Shown here piece by piece: positions 45,854-57,365 of a stretch of 64,000 nucleotides of DNA. The stretch covers positions 94,044,145 through 94,108,144 of the forward strand of contig CM042141.1 of NCBI GenBank assembly GCA_023376005.1, written 5' to 3'. This DNA is from Doryteuthis pealeii (lineage: Eukaryota > Mollusca > Cephalopoda > Myopsida > Loliginidae). The first letter of the stretch is position 1. Every line of letters begins with the position of its first letter. Under the pieces are notes generated by a model. It made no database searches. It saw only the letters and a program-made list of their open reading frames with translations, and was not told where the DNA came from. A program made the translations under genes and the position numbers.

Positions 45854-46450
45854 TCACTTGTAGAAATAATATTGACTATACATGAAATACTCATTGATAA
45901 ATTTAGAATTTTATCACTTAATCAATAAAAATCAAAAACTAAATTTTGTACTTTTCCTAAATTACTCCAGACTGACATTCTGTAGCCGTTTAGAACATTT
46001 TTTCTAACATCTGGCTTACTGAACAGGACATTCTATTCTAGGGTACAGCACATCATGCAAAAAAAAAACAAAACATTGTTTAGCTTATGGTCTTTGAAAT
46101 TGTGATCCAGTCTTTTAGAATCCTGCAAAGTCATCAAGAGGTTCACTAGATTCTCGTTTTCTCATATCAAGTGAATGTCTCACAAAAATTTCGCTAAAAA
46201 TAGCAACCAACTTAGTGATAATAATCAAATATTTTGTTGAAAGAAATAAATCCTTATTTATTCTTGATATTTCTTAGTTCTCCAAAAAACTAAGAATTCT
46301 TTTACAATTAATACTAAATTACAAAACAGTAATTTTTAAAAAAGGATTATATTGAAATTTTGCTTATGGAATATTTGTTATATTTAAATATAGTGCAAGT
46401 AATAATATTGTACTTGACAAAATTGTCTTACAGTTACTGAACACAGATTT
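45330..46450. other. AT-rich DNA with a (TA)n tract
   Basis: (TA)n lies at 45817-45847; nothing else is recognised. Confidence 0.55.
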
Positions 46451-46512
46451 TGTATTTACCCAAATTGTTCACCATGGGTAGGATGTGTCACAAGTACGGG
46501 GCATCCAACAAT

Positions 46513-46900
46513 TATCAAACTCGCTATTTGGTTGTAAAGGATCTTTGACTGAGTATTTGATTATCCATCAAACCAAATGTGACAAAATCATTTAATGTGG
46601 ATGAGTTGCAAATCGGGTCTAAAAATTGCATAAAATTCCATTGGCATTCCCCTTTTGGGGGGTCTAAGGCACCGGACAATAAACCCAGTCCTGCCCTTTT
46701 TAGGCAAGGGGGCAGGTGTTGCCTGGGGAGATGGCTCCCTGGAATCAAGCGAGAAACTTTTGCAGCTTCTCTGTCCAGGCGCATGTACTAAATTTTAATC
46801 TTTGCCCAGGCTGTGCACTTACTATCAAAAGATCTGAAACTGAAGGCAGCGTACGGTGAACTATATTCACCTGGACACGTTCTATTATAGGGTGGGTAGG
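46513..46900. other. GC-richer patch, unrecognised
   Basis: CCCTTTTGGGGGGTCTAAGG and GGCAAGGGGGCAGGTGTTGC stand out from the A/T background. Open frames of 70-86 codons exist on both strands, but neither has a domain. It could be a decayed retroelement segment. Confidence 0.3.
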
Positions 46901-47605
46901 TTAAACTACAGCGAGTCTTTCTGTACTTACTTCTGAAGAATTATGAAGAGTTCCACAAATCTTTTTATTTTTATTTAATTAATTAATTATATCAATCAGT
47001 AAAAATCAATAATTAAATTTTGTGTTTCTTAATTATATACATATCAAAGTATATGCAAGATTTTAAATCTGAATGACATATGTTTTTGGAGTTATAACAC
47101 AACACGCTCATACCATGAGATTCCTTTATATATATAGATAAGATAAAATATAAAAATACTACTAGGAATTAGATTAAAAAAATCTGAAAAAGAGACAAGA
47201 ATAGAAAAGGCAATAAATACCAACCATGATTTGTATGGTGTCTTACATTCGTACTGATAAAACACTTTATTCAATTCTTGAAAATTTACACTTTAATGGC
47301 ATATATCGTTTTATTTCAGGTAATTTTGACATAATGTCAATAACAACGGGTCAGTTTTTCAGAAGATAAAGAGAGAAAAAAAAATGAGGACAAGGTTTAA
47401 TTGAAAAGAAATAAGAAAAAAAGAAATAAAAAAGAAATAGAAAAAAAAAAAAAAAAAGGTCCCTTTTTTTCCTCCAACACTTTACACATATTTTAGAGAG
47501 AAAAACTCAAAGGAGAGGAAAGTTTTCTTGTGATTATCTAAGATTTCATTTGATTGGGAAATAAGTCAAATAAAGATTTATAACAAAAATCTGTGTCTAT
47601 TTATG
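46901..47605. other. AT-rich DNA, no gene recognised
   Basis: Purine-rich A/G tracts (47365-47460) and oligo-A/T. Confidence 0.5.
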
Positions 47606-47610
47606 CTGAA

Positions 47611-47822
47611 GTAGTAAAAGTAAAAAGTAAAATCTGTGGAGTGGTTGATTGTTGGTATCAGCCAAATAATGAGGGAGCCTATCCCCTTTTTGGAGAAGTG
47701 GAGCACCATCAGCTCCAAGATGCTTTATGGCATAGATCAGATTACCTAAACTGTGCTACTCATGCACTGAGAACCTTGCAATCCCCAGGGGAATGCTCTA
47801 ATGACTGAGCTAAACTGATTAA
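47611..47822 (-). repeat. tRNA-derived SINE
   Basis: The complement of the 24205 family. The plus-strand end GACTGAGCTAAACTG is the A-box; AACCTTGCAATCCCC is the decayed B-box. Confidence 0.85.
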
Positions 47823-48054
47823 AAAAAGATTGCATGCATCTTTCCAGATAATATGAGTGGATGGATTGAAGTGGACTTTAATACAATTGACATATGAGTA
47901 CCCCAACTTAGGAGTTTTCTAAGTTACGAGTTGTCACTCGGTTAATTTTTGCTTTGTGTTGAGAGCTAGAATTTGAGTTACTTGAGATATTTGTTACCAA
48001 ATTCATTACACCAAAGAAAAAAATTATTTATAAAAAATAAACATTAAAACATAT

Positions 48055-48440
48055 TACAACTTGGCCATGTCAAGAAGATGGACAAAGGCCGCATCCCCAA
48101 AGACCCAGTGTATGGCGAATTAGTAGAAGGCTCCCGACCAGTAGGGAGACCACGCCTACGCTTTAAAGATGTCTGCAAGAAGGACATGAAGACATGCCGC
48201 ATCAACACCAACACATGGGATTGGTGCAGAAAACCGACCGACCAAGTGCCTCCTTGTCAGACAAGAGAGGAAAGAAACCGCCACAGAAAAGAGAGCCAGA
48301 AGGAAGGAGTGACAACAGCAACTCCAGCAAGCATCACTGTTTGTTTGCAGTCACTGTACTAGAGATTGCCATTCAAAAATTGGCCTGTTCAGCCACTCAT
48401 GCACATAAAGTTTTAAAAAAGAGAAGAAAAAAAAGAACAC
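48055..48440 (+). pseudogene. LINE C-terminal fragment
   Basis: LGHVKKMDKGRIPKDPVYGE, then GSRPVGRPRLRFKDVCKKDM and NTNTWDWCRKP are the conserved post-RT segment of a LINE. A Ser/Thr-rich stretch and a frameshifted Cys/His finger (CSATHAHK) follow. The RT part is absent (5' truncation). Confidence 0.8.
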
Positions 48441-48751
48441 TACACCATAATCTCTAGCAGATGGAACGATGCCAACACAGAACATAATTCATTACATTCT
48501 ATCTTATTATGTATATACTGTATTGTATAATACACTACGATTTTTCTTACTTAACTGAAATAAATGAAAAAGAAAATAATATAAAAATTAAACTGAAATA
48601 TCAAATAATTGCTGAGAGTTAATGTTTCTTATTTTGATTCAATTTGGAACATGAGAATCAATTTTGTTTTTAAAATAAATGAAAAGATGTAGAAAAATAG
48701 GATATACATTTTAGATGATTGAATTAGTTTAAAAAAGATTTTTCACTGATA

Positions 48752-48995
48752 TAGTGGCCTTCTGTAAGTATCAGCTGAACTGTGAGGGAGTCTATCCCCT
48801 TTTTGCTTGCATTAGACCAGAGAGATTATTTTGCTGAGGTGAAGCACCACACCTACCTCAGCTCCCAGATGTTTCACCATACAAATCAGCTTACCCAAGC
48901 TATGCTACTCATGCACAGAGTTGATGAGGACTGGTATTGAACCCAGAATCTTACAATTCCTAGACAATGCTCTACTGACTGAGCTAAATCAGTCT
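48752..48995 (-). repeat. tRNA-derived SINE
   Basis: Near full length on the minus strand: ACTGACTGAGCTAAATCAG marks the A-box end and GGTATTGAACCCAGAATC the B-box. Confidence 0.87.
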
Positions 48996-48999
48996 TTTA

Positions 49000-49750
49000 C
49001 TCAAATTCTTTTAAAAAAATCCAATTTTCTGGACATCTGCAGGTAATGTAGTATGAGATTCATTCATTCAAAAATTGTTATGAATTTTTATGCAACCTAA
49101 ATAAAGTTTATTACATATATTTGAGTAAAAATGTACTTGGATTACTTTTATTGAAAACAATTATCATTAAATGTATAAATGACATATGAAAATTATTTTC
49201 AAAACTTAAAAAAAAAAAGAAAAAAGAAAAAAGAAAAGAAAAAAAGAAAAGAAAAAATAAGGAATACACAATTATTTTTATAAGAGATAAAACTAAGTAC
49301 CAAATATATTCAAGATATCATTTTTAAAAGGTGGATTTCATTTTCCTCTACACTTGAGAGATACAATCAAGTAGACTTGTACAATAATTATTACCTTGAA
49401 TGAGAGGCAATAAAAGTGTTTTTGGTAAACAATACAATAAAAAAGGTCACTTATAAAAATTAATAAAGAATAAAAGTTTTTTGTCACTTTGTAGAAATGA
49501 ATTATAGAAATGTATTGAAAAATAACAAGAAAATATTCAATGATACAGAAATAAAAAAAAGAAGAAAAAAACTTATACTTGTATGTATTTATGATTATTT
49601 ATGTTGTGTTTATACACAATAAAGATGAGGACAACAATCCGAAATATCAAAATTGTTAATATTTAAAAATTTGAAAAAAACATTGAAGGGTATGACTAAA
49701 TGACAAATATGATCCTATTTGTAAGAATTTTTGAGATGAGACTTGATAAT
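49000..49750. other. AT-rich DNA, no gene recognised
   Basis: A-rich tracts (49205-49260). A CACAATAAAGATGAGGAC fragment of the foldback module lies at about 49616. Confidence 0.55.
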
Positions 49751-49756
49751 TTGTAC

Positions 49757-50156
49757 TATTTCGATTTTTCATTCATGTCCTCATCTTTATTGTTATATAC
49801 ACAACATTTTGGCTGATGTGCCCTCCAGCCTTCTTCAGATGTTTCTTGTCAAACTTGGGAACCTTCATGGAACTTCAAACCGAATGACATTGAAGTAGAT
49901 TGTTCTCATTCTGTTAACCATGATTGGGTACAAGTGTTAAACTATGTTAAGTATTCTATGTTATTATCACCTGTCATCAGGATTGAACCTGCAACCTTCA
50001 GATGATTGTCACTTAGAACTGTATTGACTCAACACACATGACATGAAAGCTCCCAAGTTCAACAACAAGGTTCCTGAGTTTGACAAGAAACACCTGAAGA
50101 AGACTGCACATCGGCCAAAACATTGTGTATATAACAATAAAGATGAGGACAACTGT
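49757..50156. mobile_element. foldback terminal-module element
   Basis: The left arm TCATGTCCTCATCTTTATTG... is the complement of the right arm ...CAATAAAGATGAGGACAAC. Further inside, TTCTTCAGATGTTTCTTGTC pairs with GACAAGAAACACCTGAAGAA. Arms of about 115 bp enclose about 170 bp. The right arm has CTGAAGA followed by a decayed stem and AAAAC where GAAAC is expected. Confidence 0.75.
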
Positions 50157-50159
50157 TAA

Positions 50160-50950
50160 ATCTAAATAATACAAAATATGAACCTGCAATTTTTTTTTTT
50201 TTTCAACTTTGAGCAGAAAACTATCTGCTCCAGTTCTTATATTAGAAGCAATCATGGACATTTTCACAAAAAAAAAAAAAAAAGAAAAAAAAAGAAAAAA
50301 AAAAAAGAAAAGTTCAATTGGAAAAATTTAACTAACCACGAAACACATCTTTAAATGAAATATGAGGTAATATTTTATCATTAAATAAGAAGAAAATAAG
50401 AAGAAAAATAAAATAATAAGAAAAAAAGAACAAATGAAATTCAAAGTAAAAGTGACTAATTTGTAACATGGATTTTTATTTCTATTTTAAATAAAATCAT
50501 GTTTAGATATATTTCGTTTTGAAGAAGACCAACAAATATTTCAAACAAAATACACAATTCTAATTCACAAAATTCATTTGGACTTTTTAAAACTTTCTCG
50601 TTTTTATTTTAAAAGAAGATTTATTTTTATCAACATTTTTGAGGAAAAAAAAAAAAAATCAGCAAAAATGTACAAATTGTTTGTTCTTAATAAAATATTG
50701 AGTGAGATAAACTCAGTGCAGAATGTTCTTTTCACAATAAAAAAAAAAAAAGCTTCAGTCACAGCAAATGTTTGAGGTTAGAAAATCTCATGTAACAATT
50801 GTGCTTATTCATATAAGTCAATAATGTCATTTCGATTGGAATTTGGTCAAAAATAACAAAAAAAAAGAATTCATTTTCCATTTTCTTGTTTATCAAAAAA
50901 TAAAAATAAAATCTTAATTTCCAAAAGAAAAATACCTTATAAGCTATATA
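50160..50950. other. AT-rich DNA, no gene recognised
   Basis: Homopurine A/G stretches and A/T-rich spacer. Confidence 0.55.
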
Positions 50951-50960
50951 TATATATTTT

Positions 50961-51126
50961 TTTTTTTTTGGGGGGGGGATTATGTGCTTAATTGAAGTCA
51001 TACCTAATTTGAAAATTAATTAGTTATAATTAAATGAATTAGGCGTGCATATTGGTTTTAAATGTAAGGTGTAATTAATTTTCAAATTAGGTATGACTTC
51101 AATTAAGCACATAATCTCCCAAAAAG
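50961..51126. mobile_element. MITE-like inverted repeat, very well conserved
   Basis: Arms of about 55 bp: ATTATGTGCTTAATTGAAGT, then CATACCTAATTTGAAAATTA on the left, and the near-exact complement at 51068-51126. The loop is about 45 bp. The ends look like TTTTTGGGGG / CTCCCAAAAA. Confidence 0.82.
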
Positions 51127-51258
51127 TGTTGGCTATTGCCATCTCAAACAGATTGTTTGTCCACTTCATCAATAAAATATGGTTATCACTAGCTCACCAG
51201 GTGAGTTAGTGGTGGACCTAGTTTTGTGGTATTATTAGTGCTGAATATTAGTGATAGA

Positions 51259-51262
<4 letters not shown>

Positions 51263-51317
<55 letters not shown>
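51263..51317. repeat. (TA)n array beside Penelope element
   Basis: A pure TA run of about 54 bp that ends exactly where the Penelope terminal arm begins. Confidence 0.97.
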
Positions 51318-51320
<3 letters not shown>

Positions 51321-54257
51321 TATGAAAACACCACAAAATGCTGTTAAAGTGTAAACATTTTATAACTTCGCTGAAATTGAACAATATTTCGATTTTATGA
51401 AAATCATCATCAGAGCTTGTTTATACTCCGTGTTGTTAAGAGCAGAGACAAAAGTCATATGAGTTCAAAACAAAAACTTTGACGTTGCAAAAAAAAAAAA
51501 AAGAGTTATACAATAATTTCGAATGTGAGCACTTCCGCTGCATTTTTCTCGGTCATTAGATTAATTATATCTTATTGTAACAGTTTTTAAAAAAGAAGAT
51601 TTGACACTAGACGAATTCTCTTATTCAAAATGGGATGAGTATTAGCCTGTTGACGGTTAGTCTTCAACAGATTTATAGAAAAAGAATTTTTAATTTTGTA
51701 ATTAATATTGTAAATTTTCTGTTTTTTGTTTTTCTTATATATAAAGTAAAAAAGTATGAACGGTTGTAAGGTTTTATTTTTATTTTTTGGAAAATGTGAA
51801 AAATTTAAAATTTGTTCGGAAGTATATAACGGAAAATGTCATGTGAAGGGAATTTTATGGTTTCTGACTACAAGTGTCGCTAAATAAGGGGATATATTAA
51901 AAAAGCCTTGTCTTTGGGGTATGGTTTTATGGGTTAATATTTTGGCACCTTTAAAGTCAAAGGAATGGTTATGATCAAAAATCTGTTTAGCTAGGGCGTT
52001 GTTTAGAAAACCATGTTTAATATGGTATTTGTGTTCCGATAGACGTTTAGATAAGGATCTGGAAGTCTCACCTACATATTTTTTGTTACAATTTAAACAA
52101 TCAATTGTATAGACTCCAGCTTTGGAATGAGTGTGTTTATGATTATTTTTATTCTGTAAAATGTTTTTGACTGTTTTAGTGGAGTGAGTGACAGTTTTAA
52201 TACCTATCTCTTTTAGATTTCTATTTATTTATTTTATCAGTGATAGGGTTATTAGGAAGTATGATATCAGAGTCGTTATTATTGTTATGTTGTGTGTTAT
52301 TGGGAGATGTAATGTTATTTTTTCTACTATGTATTTTAAATGCCTTTTTTTTAGTACGGTGTATGAAATTTAAAGGGTATTCTAGTTTAAGAAAAGACTT
52401 TTCGATGATATTAAATTTTTCACCTAAATGTTTCTTATTGCATATCCTAAGTGCTCTCAGAAAGAAACCTATTATGATACCACTTTTTATCTTAGTGTTA
52501 TGGTGGGAATAGAAATGGATGTAGTCATTTTTGTTGGTATTCTTATGATAAACTTTGAATTCTAAAGTGTTGTTATTGTTTATAATAAGTGTGTCTAAAA
52601 ATGGTAAGGTGTGGTTATGTTCAAGTTCATGAGTAAATTTCATGGAAGGTTCAACATCATTTAGTTTGTCAATAATATTAGTTAAATTACATTTTTCAGG
52701 TAAATGAATAACATGTCGTCAATATAATGGAAAAAATTAGAGTTATTAGGTAAAATATATTGAAAGGGACTGGATTCTAGGAATTCAAGGAATAAGCACG
52801 CCAAAACGCCGCTCAGAGGTGACCCCATAGGCAACCCGAACTTCTGTTTGTAAAAGGTTCCATGTATTGGAAAAAGCAATTCCTAGTGCAAAGTCTGCAA
52901 ATTTGGATTATCTTGTTAGTGGGTAATGGAAAAGAGGTATTAATTTTATTGAGATGGTTTTCTAGATGAGTAATGCATTTGTCAACCGGGATACTAGTAT
53001 AAAGTTATTTGATATCTAAGCTTGCTAAACATTTGTTGTACATGTTTATATTTCTTATTTTTTCAATTAAGCTATTCGAATTTTTTATGTGAGATTTGCT
53101 AATTGTACCTAAGAGGGGGGTTAATATTTTAGCAAGAGATTTAGCAATTTTGTGAGGGGCAGTTCCAATTCCCGAAATTATAGGTCTTAATGGAATCCCT
53201 GGTTTGTGTGTTTTAGAGAGGCCGTAAATGGTGGGGACGATAGGGTGATAGTCTATCAAAGAGAGCCAAGTTTTGTCAGTATTGCCTATTAGTTTTTTGT
53301 ATGTTTTGTTGAAAATGATTGTGCTGTTAATAATGGTTTGTGGAGAGATTATTTCATAAGTGTTACGATCATTAAGAATATCAATCATTTTGTCATTATA
53401 TTGTTTGGAACACATAACGACCACTCCTCCTCTTTTATCAGAGGGGGTGATGAGTATGTTGTTGTTGGATGATAATTTTTTCAAAGCAGTTATATATATC
53501 TCCTGGGTAGGGTGGAAGTATTCTTTTGGTTGGTAGTAGTGGCTGCGATAATCCCTTGACATGAATCCTTTATGGAAGTCAGAGTCATTGTGTTTGTAAT
53601 TCTTTTTGATGGTATTAATTATATTTAATTTGTTGATGCCAGTGGTGAATTTTAGGCCAAATTGGAGGGCTTCCAATTTGACTGGGGTTAGAACTATGTC
53701 CGAAATGTTTTGGATTATGTCAATGTTGCCGATATTCCTCCATCTGCTACTGTCGCAAAGTATCTTGAGTTTATTTTTCAATTTGGAGATGTGTGTGCGG
53801 TTGATGTCAGTGATTTCATTTCTGATTCATTCGGCTGTAAAGCGGGACATGATATTGTTTTTGCGTAGGTGAATTCCCAAATTTTTGGCATTGTCAAAAG
53901 TGGAATTTTCTGACATCAATAGGTCTTCAATGGAAGACTCCAAAATATAATCCGGAAAAATGTGGTGTGACAGCTTTAGAATAGTGGGCAGGCTTCTAGG
54001 AATGACTTTTTCAAAAATACACTTCCTAAGAAACATTCTTCTATTCTGAAAGGAGTAAGCAGAAATTTTTTTCTTTTTTCTTTTTTGCAAGGTTTTTGTT
54101 TTGAACTCATATGACTTTTGTCTCTGCTCTTAACAACACGGAGTATAAACAAGCTTTGATAACGATTTTCATAAAATCAAAATATTATAGTCAAATCAAA
54201 ATATATAAGTTGTAAAATGTTTTCAATTTAACAGCATTTTGTGGTGTTTTCATATCT
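51318..54257 (-). mobile_element. Penelope-like retroelement, near full length
   Basis: It lies on the minus strand between inverted terminal arms of about 160-180 bp (51318-51500 and 54076-54257; shared AGATATGAAAACACCACAAA and complement). The order is N-terminal region, reverse transcriptase, thumb and GIY-YIG endonuclease, as in endonuclease-bearing Penelope elements. (TA)n tracts lie at 51263-51317 and 54307-54325. Several frameshifts and stops make it inactive, but every domain is recognisable. Confidence 0.9.
51840..54090 (-). pseudogene. Penelope-like RT + GIY-YIG polyprotein, frameshifted
   Basis: The product would copy the element RNA into a nicked target. The N-terminal part starts about 54090 with one in-frame stop at 53827-53829. 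The following 258-codon frame includes TPSDKRGGVVVM, YGLSKTHKPGIPLRPI and the start of RT motif A (ASLDIK, then a stop, LYTSIPV). A shifted frame holds FGLPMGSPLSGVLACLFLEF and the catalytic HYIDDMLF (about 52720). Another shift leads to LPFLDTLI, LEFKVYHKNTNKNDYIH and SHHNTKIKSGIIIGF, the Penelope thumb. Finally AGVYTIDCLNC and KKYVGETSRSLSKRLSEHK (about 52115-52030) form the GIY-YIG nuclease, ending near 51840. Confidence 0.9.
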
Positions 54258-54306
54258 TTTTATATATACTCATCCCGTCAGATTAATTTCCTTTCTTTTA
54301 ACTTAT

Positions 54307-54512
54307 ATATATATATATATATATTACATGGAAGTAATTCTGTTACTCTGGGTTTAATACCTTTCAGTATTCATATAGTCAAAAAGTTTTTTTAAGTTTT
54401 GGTGGGGTTGGGTGATTTTATTTGTGTATCTGTGTGCATAAGCTTGTGTGTCTGTACATTGGTGTGTTTGTGTATGTGTTACATTAACCCAACTTCACAG
54501 AATTGCTTCCAT

Positions 54513-54559
<47 letters not shown>

Positions 54560-54900
54560 CAGCTGATCTGGCAGCAAGAAACCCAGGAATCTTTATTTGA
54601 AATTAATTCATGAATAATGAATCCTACTAATCACCAAAAGGTGATTAGTAGGATTGCCTTTTTTTTTTAATAAGATATAAAATGCATCAGCAATAATATA
54701 ATTGATCTTCCATTTTTCTGATTCAAATAAACAAAAAAAAAAATGTAAGTCTGTAAAGGTGATTTTCATAATATATCATAAAAAATTTTTTTTTTTAATA
54801 TTCGGTTTTAAGGCACCTCTCATAATTTTTGCATTTTTTAATATTTTCAGCAGCAGCAGCAGTAAGATATTTACATAAAGTGCAATTAGTATGAAAAACA
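54307..54900. other. (TA)n tracts and AT-rich DNA
   Basis: TA runs lie at 54307-54325 and 54517-54559. CTACTAATCACC / GGTGATTAGTAG at 54622-54650 is a perfect 12-bp hairpin. No gene is seen. Confidence 0.6.
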
Positions 54901-54904
54901 TGAT

Positions 54905-55145
54905 TGGTTTATTTTGGTTTCTTTGTTTAATGACATATCAACCTTTGTGGATTATTTAATGCCGAAGCCATCTTTGTAGAACAGTAGTGGTACTATTTAA
55001 CCCATAGCTGTGGTATGAGGGGATTCATACCTTTCCCAAGGGTATTAGTCCAAAAGTAAATGTAATAGTGCGATTGGAGCTTGAACTTGCTTACTATGAA
55101 CTTATAGCCCAGCACGTTAACCATTACGTCATGTGGACCCCCGCC
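54905..55145 (-). repeat. family A fragment joined to tRNA-derived SINE
   Basis: GACATATCAACCTTTGTGG (family A) runs into a minus-strand SINE with AAGGGTATTAGTCC, GGAGCTTGAACTTGC (B-box) and CACGTTAACCATTACGTCA (A-box). The plus-strand relative is at 26697. Confidence 0.7.
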
Positions 55146-55209
55146 CCCCAAAAAAAACATGATTGAAAAGAAGAAAAAAGAAAACAATAAGGATCATCAT
55201 CATTTTGTA

Positions 55210-55255
55210 CAGCGTGGACCAAAAGTCTTGTCACCCTATCAAATATTGTTTTAAC

Positions 55256-55296
<41 letters not shown>

Positions 55297-56006
55297 GTGA
55301 ATGTAGCAAACTAACACAACGAAAATACAAAGCTAGGCACGACTGGGTGGGGAAGGTGATCCACTGGGAATTATGCAAAAAAATAAATTTTGACCATACA
55401 ACAAAATGATAGATGCATAAACCAGAATCTGTTCTTGAGAATGAAACACATAAAATTCTCTGGAACCTTGAGATAAAGACAGATCACCTTATCCCAGCCA
55501 GGAGACCAGACCTAGTATTGATCAACAAAAAAAAAAACTTGTCAACTGGTAGTTATTGCAGTTCCAGCAGATCACAGGGTGAAGATGAAAGAAAATGAAA
55601 AGACAGACAAATCCCTGGACTTTGCCAAAGAATTGAGAAAGGTGTGGAATATGAGGGTGAAAGTGATATAAATTGTAGTTGGTGCACACGGAACTGTCCC
55701 CCCAAAAGGATTGGGGGGGGAGAAAAATGGAGGAACTGGAAATCAGAGGCAGAATTAAGACCACCCAGACAACTGCATTGCTGAAATCAGCTGGAATACT
55801 CAGGAGAGTCATGGAGACCTGAGGAGATTAGTTCTCACTCAGATTCCTGTGAAAGACAATTAGCCAACACTGGTGAGAAAAACTCAAAGGAGTGAAACAA
55901 GAAATATAATTTTCTATTTTATTTCCAGTGGATTATTTTATACAATTATAGTTGATTAATTAGATGTTATATTTGATGGGGGTGACAAGATTTTTGGACC
56001 ACCCTG
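55210..56006. mobile_element. mariner-type terminal repeats enclosing a LINE fragment
   Basis: TA duplications are at 55208-55209 and 56007-56008. The left end CAGCGTGGACCAAAAGTCTTGTCACCCTATCAAATAT (split: CAGCGTGGACC, CTTGTCACCC, TATCAAATAT) has its complement at 55969-56006, giving 37-bp inverted ends. An (AAT)n run (55258-55296) precedes the LINE piece. No transposase is present. Confidence 0.8.
55300..55865 (+). pseudogene. LINE C-terminal fragment, second copy
   Basis: Same family as 41990-42440: HDWVGKVIHWELC-like text, then HKPESVLENETHKILWNLEI, HLIPARRPDLVLIN, and after a frameshift VPADHRVKMKENEKTDKSLD and FAKELRKVWNM. This copy extends further, to LEIRGRIKTTQTTALLKSAG and ILRRVMET. 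The (A)n run at 55528 shifts the frame. Confidence 0.8.
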
Positions 56007-56039
56007 TATATGAAAATTTTTTGGGAGGTGAAATGATTA

Positions 56040-56085
56040 ATGATGACGTTCTTAGATGAAAAAAAAAAAAAAAAAAAAAAAAAAA
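56040..56085. repeat. poly(A) run
   Basis: About 26 A residues just beyond the TIR element. Confidence 0.9.
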
Positions 56086-56454
56086 CTAAGACCACAAAAT
56101 GTCTTCACAGGGAAAAAATGTCTTCACTATTATGCAGTTGCAGATATACAAATGTAAATGTTATTGTTCGTTTTTGAAGTTGAACATAAAAAGTTGAGAG
56201 AATGTAAATTCTCAAAGGACGGAATACTGAAAGATTGAAAAAAAAAAACGTGGATTTCTTTAGTTTGTGATCAATATGATAAGGATTCAAAAAAATAAAA
56301 TTCCCCTAATTTAAAAAAGTTGGGGTCAAAAATGGTTAGCAATTTATAAAGGTTAACGATTAAAAAAAAAAATAATTTCTTCATTTTCTGTTTAGTTTTT
56401 AAAAATGAAAATGAAGAAATGATTCTTTTTTTTTGTAAATCATTTTTTAGATCA

Positions 56455-56560
56455 GTGGTTCACAACCTTTTTTTTTTTTTACCTTTTGATTCCTATTCAA
56501 CTCTGGCGGCCCCCCCCCCCATATTCATTCAATGTTTAAAAATCCTATTGTGCTTTTATA
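56455..56560 (+). mobile_element. hAT-like terminus (partial)
   Basis: CAGTGGTTCACAACC, a T-run and GGCGGCCCCCC have the form of hAT left ends. No right end or transposase was found. Confidence 0.45.
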
Positions 56561-56744
56561 ATTAAATGTTTTTTTTGTTTACCTGGACCCAAAAAATGAA
56601 CTGATGTACAAAACAGCAAAATAATTATGTTTTCAAATTTTCTAAAATTACTTTTTAAAAAGTTTTAAAAATGCACGTTTAAAAAAAATGTCTCATATGC
56701 ATGAAAAAAACCCTAAAAAACAAAACAAACTACAATGTTGATAG

Positions 56745-56895
56745 TAAAAGTAAAGTCTGTGGCCTATTATCAGTATCAGCTGAACAATGAGGGAGTATCT
56801 CCTTTTTGATAGTGCTAGACCAGAGAGATGGTGGAGTGCCACATCTACTGTCAGCTCTCCCAAATGCTCTACCGACTGAGTTAAACTGGCCCCTG
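56745..56895 (-). repeat. tRNA-derived SINE, internally deleted
   Basis: It has TATCAGTATCAGCTGAACAA, GGAGTGCCACATCTACTGTC and CGACTGAGTTAAACTGG. The B-box part is missing. Confidence 0.8.
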
Positions 56896-57206
56896 TTTAT
56901 AGTCATGAGTATATCTGATGGCAAATTCCAAAATATTTTTAAAAAACTGTTGAGGTAAAAATTAAGGACACACAGACGCTATTAGGTTTCTAATAGCCTT
57001 TATCATTGATTGTATAAGAATAATTGCATAGAAACATTCTTATAAAGTTTTAAGTAATATAAAAAATAATAAAAATCCAAGGTGTACAAATATAATGTCA
57101 GAAACAACTGACTTGTAAAAACGATGGGAATAATCCCATAGGACGGAGGTTTTTATTAGCATATCGATTAAAAAGTTTATCTGTATATGTGTATAGGCAC
57201 ATACAA

Positions 57207-57209
<3 letters not shown>

Positions 57210-57242
<33 letters not shown>

Positions 57243-57245
57243 CGT
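57210..57245. repeat. (GT)n(TA)n microsatellite
   Basis: It lies in the probable 3' UTR region of the minus-strand gene. Confidence 0.9.
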
Positions 57246-57365
57246 TTACTTTCACTACTTTGTATATAGATATAGATAAAAATTGTTGTAATGCAGTTAC
57301 TCTTCTTCTTTTTCTTCATTTTGATGAATATCAATAATTGATGATCTCTAGAGGCAATATGACAT

